A stretch of DNA of 5,687 nt, from contig JODI01000179.1 in assembly GCA_000720805.1 (NCBI GenBank), forward strand, positions 1 through 5,687, read 5' to 3'. Position numbers and translations under genes: made by a program. The notes beneath the pieces are model-generated. The model had not been told where the DNA came from, made no database searches, and worked only from the letters and a program-made list of their open reading frames with translations. Positions 1 through 5,687 of the stretch are shown here, in pieces. The stretch's first letter is position 1. Each line of letters starts with the position of its first letter. The DNA comes from Streptomyces violaceoruber (lineage in GTDB: Bacteria > Actinomycetota > Actinomycetes > Streptomycetales > Streptomycetaceae).

Positions 1-2
1 CC

Positions 3-494
3 CCCACCCCCACCCCTACCACTTCCACCTCCGCCCCCGCCCTCGCGGGATCCTCGCCGTACGTGGAGCCGGGCGCGGGCGACGGTGCGCCGCACTACAA
101 CGAGAACAACGCCGGCCGCCGCGCGGGCGAGATGTCTCCGGCGAGTGCGGCGGACGCGTCGAGGGAGGCCGCGCGTATCGAGCCGGTGCTCAAGCGGCTG
201 TGGCAGGAGAAGAAGTGGGACCCGGCGACCGTGCGCCGCGCGCTGCTCGGCCTGGGCTACGAGGAGGCCCGCACCGGTGCGGACGGGGAGCGGCTCGGCG
301 GCACGCTGACGGTCCGGCCGATACCCGCCCGCTTCGAGACCGACCACTACGTCACCCCCGAGGGCGCCGAGATCGGCCTCAGTGTCCACCCGGACGCCTG
401 CGTCACGGCGTTCATCCAGAAGTCCAACTACCAGGTGAGCACCAACGGCCCGTACCCGGAGTCGGGGTGTTTCGAGCCGCCGTTCGCGCACTGA
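3..494 (+). CDS. Probable exported/lipoprotein-type hypothetical protein, 5' end missing
   Basis: The frame is open from the left edge, so the real start lies outside the window; the GTG at 63 is only an internal valine. Positions 3-50 encode a low-complexity Pro/Thr/Ser/Ala linker (PTPTPTTSTSAPALAG), typical of the tether after a signal peptide or lipobox in exported actinobacterial proteins. Next comes a soluble domain of about 140 residues with a charged helical stretch (EPVLKRLWQEKKWDPATVRR) and a beta-rich end. The codons at 399-401 and 468-470 encode the only two cysteines seen (DAC, SGCF), which could form a disulfide outside the cell. The domain resembles conserved Streptomyces proteins of unknown function, by memory only. 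I assign no function. The gene converges on the Uma2 gene with a 12-bp gap. Export is inferred from the linker and cysteines; the signal sequence is not visible. Confidence 0.8.
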   Translation, partial: PTPTPTTSTSAPALAGSSPYVEPGAGDGAPHYNENNAGRRAGEMSPASAADASREAARIEPVLKRLWQEKKWDPATVRRALLGLGYEEARTGADGERLGGTLTVRPIPARFETDHYVTPEGAEIGLSVHPDACVTAFIQKSNYQVSTNGPYPESGCFEPPFAH

Positions 495-508
495 GACCGG
501 GGGCGGTC
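495..508. terminator. Small hairpin in a convergent gap (weak terminator candidate)
   Basis: GACCG (495-499) pairs with CGGTC (504-508) around a GGGG loop, directly after the stop of the left gene and overlapping the stop of the opposing Uma2 gene. The position suits a shared bidirectional terminator. However, the stem is only 5 bp and there is no T-run on either side, so this is a suggestion only. Confidence 0.22.
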
Positions 509-1094
509 AGTCGCGGGGGAACTCGTCGGTCTTGAGGGTGAGGCCGACGACTGTGTCGGTGAGGTCGACGACGTCCCCGAAATCGGCCTTCGTCTCGGTG
601 GCGTAGTCGCCGTTCTTGGGGTGGGTGTAGACGTGGCAGCGGCGCTGGTAAGGGTCGGCGATCAGGTAGACGGGGACCTCGGCGGTGGCGTAGGCGGCCT
701 TTTTGGGGCCGTAGTCGTTGGCGGCGGTGCCCTTGGAGATCACCTCGGCGACGAACTCGACGTCCTCGTGGCTCCAGCGGCCGTCCTCCGACTTCGCGGC
801 GCCTTCGGCCATCACCGTCACGTCGGTCGCGAACCCGTTGAGATGACCCGGGTAGTCGATGCGCACATCGGACTTCACGCGCTTGCGCGGGTACTTGGTC
901 CGCAGCTGTTCGTAGATGTCCGCGATGATCTCCCAGTGGGTGTCCCGCTGTGGCGACATGAAAACGGTCCCCTCGACGATCTCGACCTTGTATCCCTCGG
1001 GGACGGGCATCGTCTCGAGCCGCTCGAACATCTCATCGAGCGTGATCGTGTTGTCGCTCTCGGCCATCGCGATCCTGTCTTCAAGGACGGTCAT
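507..1094 (-). CDS. Uma2-family protein (PD-(D/E)XK nuclease fold)
   Basis: A 195-residue protein with the layout of the Uma2 family (DUF820). An N-terminal segment (LDEMFERLETMPVPEGYKVE, 19-38) precedes the nuclease-like core. The putative metal-site residues are D91 in ATDV (the family usually has PDV), E117 in FVAEVIS and K131/K132 in GPKKAAYA, followed by the typical PVYLIADP strand (141-148). Family members have a PD-(D/E)XK fold and are highly expanded in Streptomyces and cyanobacteria, but their substrate and role are largely undefined; nuclease activity here is inference. I chose the ATG at 1094 over the in-frame ATG at 1121 because GGGGAGGAG (1102-1110) sits 7 nt upstream of it. The protein starting there (MTVLEDRI) also matches the start I recall for Streptomyces relatives. 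It follows the SGNH gene on the same strand after 87 bp, so co-transcription is possible but unproven. Confidence 0.9.
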   Translation of the reverse strand: MTVLEDRIAMAESDNTITLDEMFERLETMPVPEGYKVEIVEGTVFMSPQRDTHWEIIADIYEQLRTKYPRKRVKSDVRIDYPGHLNGFATDVTVMAEGAAKSEDGRWSHEDVEFVAEVISKGTAANDYGPKKAAYATAEVPVYLIADPYQRRCHVYTHPKNGDYATETKADFGDVVDLTDTVVGLTLKTDEFPRD

Positions 1095-1101
1095 CGTGGC
1101 G

Positions 1102-1110
1102 CTCCTCCCC
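1102..1110 (-). promoter_or_regulatory. Shine-Dalgarno that fixes the Uma2 start
   Basis: On the minus strand this reads GGGGAGGAG, a near-perfect Shine-Dalgarno, 7 nt before the ATG at 1094. It lies inside the longer reading frame that would begin at 1121 and so argues for the shorter protein. Confidence 0.8.
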
Positions 1111-1181
1111 GGCTGCCCCATGGACGAGTGCAGCCGCGCGGTACAACGATACGCACGGTGACGAAGACACGCAGAGAGTGC

Positions 1182-1856
1182 CTACTCCTGGTAAGGCTTC
1201 CCCAGGTCCCAGCCCTGGTGCAGCGCGTCCGCGAACGCCGCCGCGATCTTGTGCTCGCCGTTCTCGTTGGGGTGCGTGCCGTCGTAGGTGTCGTTGTGGA
1301 TGTCGTACGACGACGGCGTCGACGCCAGCAGGAGCGGTGAGCGCGACTCGTCGAGGTCGGCCGCCGTCTTCGCCAACAGGTCGTTGAAGAGGGCGACCTG
1401 CGCGGCGAAGCCGGGGTCCGCCTGGGCCCGGACGTTCGGGATCACCGGCAGCAGGACCATGCCGACGCGCGGGTTGGCTTCCCGGGCCGCCGCCACGAAG
1501 GCCCGGACATTCTCCGCCGTCTGCTCCGCGTTCGTGTAGAAGCCCAGGTCGATCAGGCCGAGGGAGACGAGGAGGAGGTCCGCTCGGGCCTGCCGTACCG
1601 CCTCGCCGATCAGCGGGGCCATGTGCTGCCAGCCCTCGCCCCAGCCGGCGAGGTGGGCGCGGGGGAAGTCCGCGTCGGCGTACGCGTGCGACGTGGGCGC
1701 GTCGGCCGCCTTGTCGTAGAGCGTCTCGCGCGGGCCGACCAGGGCGAACGGGGCGCCGTACGTCGTGCACAGGTGGCGCCACAACCGGTAGCGCCAGGTG
1801 TGTTCGCCCGCGCTCCCGATCGTCATGGAGTCACCGACCGGCATGATCCTGAGCAT
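1182..1856 (-). CDS. SGNH/GDSL-type hydrolase, probably cytoplasmic
   Basis: A 224-residue single-domain protein of normal SGNH-hydrolase size. Block I is PVGDSMT, with S10 as the expected nucleophile. A block II glycine is probably in AGWGEGW (near G71). Block V is DGTHP, with D192 and H195 as the remaining catalytic residues. Block III, usually GxND, reads GLID (100-103), so the Asn that normally supports the oxyanion hole is Ile102. The family hydrolyses esters of lipids, carbohydrates or other acyl groups; the substrate cannot be read from this sequence. There is no signal peptide: the protein begins almost at block I, and the frame is closed by a stop at 1875-1877, so no longer N-terminus is possible. 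The ATG at 1856 is preferred; the ATG at 1844, just ahead of the GDS motif, is an alternative. It is divergent from the beta-propeller gene across 99 bp, where no convincing -35 is visible in either direction. Confidence 0.87.
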   Translation of the reverse strand: MLRIMPVGDSMTIGSAGEHTWRYRLWRHLCTTYGAPFALVGPRETLYDKAADAPTSHAYADADFPRAHLAGWGEGWQHMAPLIGEAVRQARADLLLVSLGLIDLGFYTNAEQTAENVRAFVAAAREANPRVGMVLLPVIPNVRAQADPGFAAQVALFNDLLAKTAADLDESRSPLLLASTPSSYDIHNDTYDGTHPNENGEHKIAAAFADALHQGWDLGKPYQE

Positions 1857-1943
1857 CCGCTCATGATGGATGATCTACGCGGCCGGATGGGGTGCGCGTA
1901 CGTGTGAGGCCCACCACGCGCTCTCGCCGCGCGGGCGGGATGG

Positions 1944-1949
1944 CAGGCT
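1944..1949 (+). promoter_or_regulatory. -10-like hexamer of a probable leaderless promoter
   Basis: CAGGCT ends 6 nt before the ATG at 1956. That places the expected transcription start at or next to the A of the start codon, and there is no Shine-Dalgarno close to the ATG. A -10 at this distance is the known pattern of leaderless genes in actinobacteria. The hexamer departs from TANNNT at its first base, and no -35 is evident. Confidence 0.4.
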
Positions 1950-1955
1950 TGGGGC

Positions 1956-2939
1956 ATGCGTCGCTCCCTTGCCTTCCTCGCCGCTGGCTTCCTCGTCGGT
2001 GCGCTCGCCCTGCCGGCCGCCGCCGCGGACGGGGACGAGGGGTTCACCATCTCGGACCCCCGTATCACCGAGTCCAGCGGACTGGCCGCCTCCCGGCAGC
2101 ACCCCGGCATCTACTGGACGCACAACGACAGCGACGACGGGGCCTTCATCTACGCCGTCGACAGCAGGACGGGAAAGACCGTCGCGACCGTCACCCTGAC
2201 CGGCGTGGGGCGCCCCCGTGACGTCGAGGCCATCTCCATCGGCCCCGACAACCAGATCTACGTCGGCGACATCGGCGACAACCTCGGCGGCAGCTGGCCC
2301 TATGTGTGGATCTACCGGCTTCCCGAGCCCAAGCAGCTGCGGGACCAGACGATCCGTGCCACGCAGTACGTCGTGAAGTACGCGGACGGACCGCGCAACG
2401 CCGAGTCCCTCGTCGTGCACCCCAAGACCGGGCGCGTCTACATCGTCGACAAGAACGAGAACGGCGGCCACCTGTACGAGGGCCCGGCCGACCTCTCCGC
2501 CTCCCGGACCAACATCTTCAAGCCCATCGCTCCCGTCCCCGAGCTGGAGGCCACCGACGCCGCCCTGTCCCCCGACGGTGAGCAGCTCGTCGTACGCAGC
2601 TACTTCGGGGCGATCGCCTACAGCTGGAACGGCGGGAGGATCAAGCGGCTGGAGCGGCTCGGCGTACCGTTCCTGGGGCAGGGCGAGTCCGTCACCTACA
2701 CCGACGACGGAAAGACGCTCATGTTCGGCGCGGAGGGGACGGACAGTCCCGTGAAGCCCGAGGACGCACCCGGGGACGGTGCAGCCAAGTCGCCGTCGGG
2801 GAAGGGGAGTTCCGCGGACAGCAGCGGCAGCACCGGAAACGGCGGCGGGCTGGACGGCAACGTCAGGACCGGCGCGATCGTCGTGGTCGCCGCCGCGGCG
2901 GTGCTGTTCGGCCTGCGGCGGCTGTTCCGGCGCTCCTGA
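1956..2939 (+). CDS. Secreted beta-propeller-like (WD40-repeat type) protein with C-terminal membrane anchor
   Basis: A 327-residue protein. Residues 1-24 form a Sec signal peptide (MRRS, hydrophobic core, Ala-rich cleavage site before DGDE). Residues 30-260 show repeating strand patterns of the kind annotated as WD40/beta-propeller in Streptomyces: SGLAASRQHPGIYWTHND, then DVEAISIGPDNQIYVGDIGDN from residue 89, then AESLVVHPKTGRVYIVDK and TDAALSPDGEQLVVRSY. The recurring acidic GDIGDN/DKNENG turns could bind Ca2+ (inference). Residues 262-302 are a Gly/Ser/Pro/Lys-rich linker. Residues 305-320 are a hydrophobic segment followed by RRLFRRS, so the protein should be held in the membrane with its propeller outside. 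No LPXTG-like sortase motif precedes the segment. The role is unknown; enzymatic (phytase- or lactonase-like) and scaffold functions are both possible. It lies upstream of the cellulase on the same strand but is separated by 175 bp containing the cellulase's own promoter, so a shared operon is unlikely. Confidence 0.87.
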   Translation: MRRSLAFLAAGFLVGALALPAAAADGDEGFTISDPRITESSGLAASRQHPGIYWTHNDSDDGAFIYAVDSRTGKTVATVTLTGVGRPRDVEAISIGPDNQIYVGDIGDNLGGSWPYVWIYRLPEPKQLRDQTIRATQYVVKYADGPRNAESLVVHPKTGRVYIVDKNENGGHLYEGPADLSASRTNIFKPIAPVPELEATDAALSPDGEQLVVRSYFGAIAYSWNGGRIKRLERLGVPFLGQGESVTYTDDGKTLMFGAEGTDSPVKPEDAPGDGAAKSPSGKGSSADSSGSTGNGGGLDGNVRTGAIVVVAAAAVLFGLRRLFRRS

Positions 2940-2963
2940 TCCCTTGCCGCTTCGGGAGCGCCG
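2928..2963 (+). terminator. Hairpin overlapping the stop codon, terminator candidate
   Basis: CGGCGCTCC (2928-2936) pairs perfectly with GGAGCGCCG (2955-2963). The 9-bp GC-rich stem has an 18-nt loop that contains the TGA stop (2937-2939). The place is right for termination before the cellulase promoter. No T-run follows, which is common in actinomycete terminators but lowers certainty. Confidence 0.4.
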
Positions 2964-3017
2964 CTGGGCGAGAAGGCGAACCGGTGACGGACGCCGCATA
3001 AGGTGACGTCCTGGCTA

Positions 3018-4626
<1,609 letters not shown>

Positions 4627-4634
4627 GAGAAGCC

Positions 4635-4676
4635 CTCATCGGCATGAGTCAGCGGCACGTTCACCCCTCCGGGTGA
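4635..4676 (+). terminator. Two short hairpins downstream of the cellulase
   Basis: CTCAT (4635-4639) pairs with ATGAG (4644-4648) around a 4-nt loop. TCACCC (4661-4666) pairs with GGGTGA (4671-4676) around CTCC. Both lie just after the cellulase stop and before the promoter of the next gene, so they may end transcription. No T-run follows either. A 10-bp palindrome, TACGGCCGTA, follows at 4680-4689. Confidence 0.35.
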
Positions 4677-4716
4677 TCATACGGCCGTACGACCGTGCAG
4701 TGCGTGTTCTCCCGGT

Positions 4717-4722
4717 TACGTT
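4717..4722 (+). promoter_or_regulatory. -10 hexamer of a probable leaderless promoter
   Basis: TACGTT fits TANNNT and ends 7 nt before the ATG at 4730. Transcription would therefore start at or beside the start codon. There is no Shine-Dalgarno in front of that ATG, consistent with a leaderless transcript. No clear -35 is visible. This also argues against translation from the in-frame GTG at 4673. Confidence 0.5.
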
Positions 4723-4729
4723 CCGTTGC

Positions 4730-5581
4730 ATGGTCAGCTCACCGCACGACGCGATGCACCGGATCTTCCGGGAGGACCCGGGGCTGTTGGCCCGGGTCCT
4801 GCCCCGGGCGGGCATCTCGTTCCCCGAGTACACCTCGATCGATCTCCTGGACACCGATCTCACCGAGATCAAGCCGATGGAGCGTCGAGTGGACAGCATC
4901 TTCCGGGTCCACGTGCCCGACGACGAAGGCGGCTTCCTGCTCGCCGTGGAGTCGCAGGGCAAGCCGGACCCGGACAAACGCAACAGCTGGACGTACTACT
5001 TGGCGCACATGCACGCCAAGTACAGGCTGCCGCCCATCCTCGTGGTGCTCTGCAGGGACAAGGCGACGGCCGCGTGGGCGGCGGAGCCCATCCGGATCGG
5101 GCGCCGCTTTCACACCAGCATGCTGGTGTTCCCGCTGGTGCTCGGGCCCGGGAACCTGTCTGCGATCACGGATCCGGACGAGGCCGCGGAGGACGTTCCA
5201 CTTGCCGTGTTCTCCGCGTTCGCTCACGCCAAGGACCCGGCTCTGCCTGCGATACTGGAGGCGCTTGCGGCAGCGCTGGCGGGCCGGGACGAAGGCAGTG
5301 ATGACTGGGCGGAATACGTCGAGATCGGTCTGGGCGACGGCCCGGCCCGTGACCTTTGGAGGCAACTGATGGCCACCTACACCCCGAACTTTCCCGGCAG
5401 CGGCACGATCGTGGAAGAGGCATGGCTCGCGGGCCGGGCCAAGGGCGAGGCCGAGGCCGTGCCGAGGACATCCTCCGCATCCTTGGCGTGCGCGGCATCG
5501 AGATTTCCGGCGTGGTCCGGGACCGGGTCTTGGGCTGTGCCGATCTGGAGGTGCTGGGAGTCTGGCTCGGCCGTTCCCTGA
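4730..5581 (+). CDS. PD-(D/E)XK nuclease-like Streptomyces hypothetical protein, frameshifted near its 3' end
   Basis: The first 242 residues match, from memory, a family abundant in Streptomyces that begins MVSSPHxAMHRIF and is usually annotated as hypothetical. The core has the PD-(D/E)XK pattern: D55 in ERRVDSIFR, then E74, Q76 and K78 in LLAVESQGKPD, as in Rpn-type or PDDEXK_2 nucleases. Nuclease function is inferred from this pattern only. An Ala-rich helical region follows, then a Gly/Arg/Glu/Lys repeat (AGRAKGEAE). At 5455/5456 one G appears to be missing from a repeat unit. After that the frame yields an unrelated tail (AVPRTSSASLACAAS and on) to a TGA at 5579-5581, while the expected C-terminal helices continue in the next frame. 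As read, the protein has 283 residues with an abnormal C-terminus. Start choice: the ATG at 4730 has a leaderless-type -10 and opens on the family's usual N-terminus; the GTG at 4673 would only add an Arg-rich, non-conserved extension. Confidence 0.72.
   Translation: MVSSPHDAMHRIFREDPGLLARVLPRAGISFPEYTSIDLLDTDLTEIKPMERRVDSIFRVHVPDDEGGFLLAVESQGKPDPDKRNSWTYYLAHMHAKYRLPPILVVLCRDKATAAWAAEPIRIGRRFHTSMLVFPLVLGPGNLSAITDPDEAAEDVPLAVFSAFAHAKDPALPAILEALAAALAGRDEGSDDWAEYVEIGLGDGPARDLWRQLMATYTPNFPGSGTIVEEAWLAGRAKGEAEAVPRTSSASLACAASRFPAWSGTGSWAVPIWRCWESGSAVP
5399..5469 (+). repeat. Direct repeat, copy 1
   Basis: Positions 5399-5456 are identical over 58 bp to 5592-5649, an offset of 193 bp. The match resumes at 5456-5469 with 5674-5687. 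Between the two matching blocks copy 2 carries extra 12-bp units, so copy 1 is 25 nt shorter there, a difference not divisible by three. Copy 1 lies in the proper frame of the nuclease-like gene up to 5455. Confidence 0.9.
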
Positions 5582-5595
5582 GCGTGACGAGAGCG
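5458..5595 (+). pseudogene. Displaced C-terminal part of the nuclease-like gene (shifted frame)
   Basis: In the frame that begins at 5458 the sequence reads RAEDILRILGVRG, then IEISGVVRDRVLGCADLEV, then LGVWLGRSLSVTR. This amphipathic segment is the usual C-terminus of the family (recalled pattern: RAEDxLxxLxxRGI...VRxRxxGCxDLExLxxW). It has no start of its own and joins the upstream frame only if one base is restored at 5455/5456. It breaks off after SVTRA, where the repeated segment begins at 5592, so the family's last few residues and stop are missing. Confidence 0.7.
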
Positions 5596-5687
5596 GCACG
5601 ATCGTGGAAGAGGCATGGCTCGCGGGCCGGGCCAAGGGCGAGGCCGAGGGCGAGGCCAAGGGCGAGGCCAAGGGCCGTGCCGAGGAC
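5592..5687 (+). repeat. Direct repeat, copy 2, running to the window edge
   Basis: It repeats the segment from AGCGGCACGATCGTGGAAGA onward and ends at GCCGAGGAC, exactly where the second matching block of copy 1 reaches 5469. Whether it continues beyond the window is unknown. Read in the frame starting at 5601 it encodes IVEEAWLAGRAKGEAEGEAK followed by GEAKGRAED, an intact version of the tract that is one base short in copy 1. It has no stop within the window. Confidence 0.9.
5625..5684 (+). repeat. Five 12-bp tandem units (GGCGAGGCCAAG type)
   Basis: The units run from 5625, 5637, 5649, 5661 and 5673, each a variant of GGCGAGGCCAAG. They encode the tetrapeptides GRAK, GEAE, GEAK, GEAK and GRAE, a charged, helix-forming stretch. 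Copy 1 (5432-5466) has only two full units plus one 11-nt unit. Such tracts change length by slippage and are also prone to assembly error. Confidence 0.85.

Noticed and set aside
1095..1121. ATG at 1121 as start of the Uma2 gene
   Set aside because: The strong Shine-Dalgarno at 1102-1110 serves the ATG at 1094, and the extra residues (MGQPGRSAT) are not like the family.
2953..2966. CGGGAGCGCCGCTG as a second CebR site
   Set aside because: The right half does not match the operator, and the sequence is explained by the hairpin at 2928-2963.
1875..2999. Minus-strand open frame of 374 codons opposite the beta-propeller gene
   Set aside because: Low-complexity Gly/Val/Asp/Arg translation, overlaps a gene with a clear signal peptide and domain pattern, and has no ribosome-binding site.
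4673..4729. GTG at 4673 as start of the nuclease-like gene
   Set aside because: It lies in the stem of a hairpin after the cellulase, upstream of the only good -10, and adds residues that are not family-like.
5625..5684. Tandem repeats as a CRISPR array
   Set aside because: The units are 12 bp, contiguous and without spacers, and encode a regular GEAK-type helix.

Overview
The base composition and codon use (very high GC, G/C at nearly every third position), the signal peptides with Ala-rich cleavage regions and the protein families point to an actinomycete, most likely Streptomyces. This is inferred from composition and recalled family resemblance; no search was run.

Layout. (1) Positions 3-494, +: the 3' end of a gene for a probable exported protein. 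It enters from the left edge with a Pro/Thr/Ser linker. (2) 507-1094, -: a Uma2-family protein (PD-(D/E)XK fold), convergent with gene 1. (3) 1182-1856, -: an SGNH/GDSL-type hydrolase. (4) 1956-2939, +: a secreted beta-propeller-like protein with a C-terminal membrane anchor, divergent from gene 3 across a 99-bp gap. (5) 3115-4626, +: a secreted endo-beta-1,4-glucanase, GH5 plus CBM2, closely resembling Acidothermus cellulolyticus E1. A perfect 14-bp CebR-type operator lies 39 bp upstream of its start. (6) From 4730, +: a Streptomyces-type PD-(D/E)XK nuclease-like protein. Its reading frame is broken near the 3' end by an apparent 1-base loss, and part of its 3' end is then repeated up to the right edge of the window.

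How the genes relate. The clearest functional unit is the cellulase with its own control region: a TTGACG -35, a 12-bp palindrome over the expected -10, the CebR-type box, then a Shine-Dalgarno. This predicts cellobiose-induced secretion of an enzyme that cuts cellulose internally. The anchored beta-propeller protein and the SGNH hydrolase are neighbours, but nothing in the sequence ties them to cellulose use. Genes 4 and 6 look leaderless: each has a -10-like hexamer ending 6-7 nt before its ATG.

I see no previously undescribed multi-gene system. The points most worth a second look are the frameshift plus duplication at the right edge (a real rearrangement or a contig-end artefact), an atypical CBM2 in the cellulase, a 12-bp perfect inverted repeat inside the cellulase coding region, and the non-canonical block III of the SGNH protein. 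There are no tRNA or rRNA genes, CRISPR arrays or insertion sequences. No gene-free stretch exceeds 300 bp; the longest, 2940-3114, holds the cellulase promoter.
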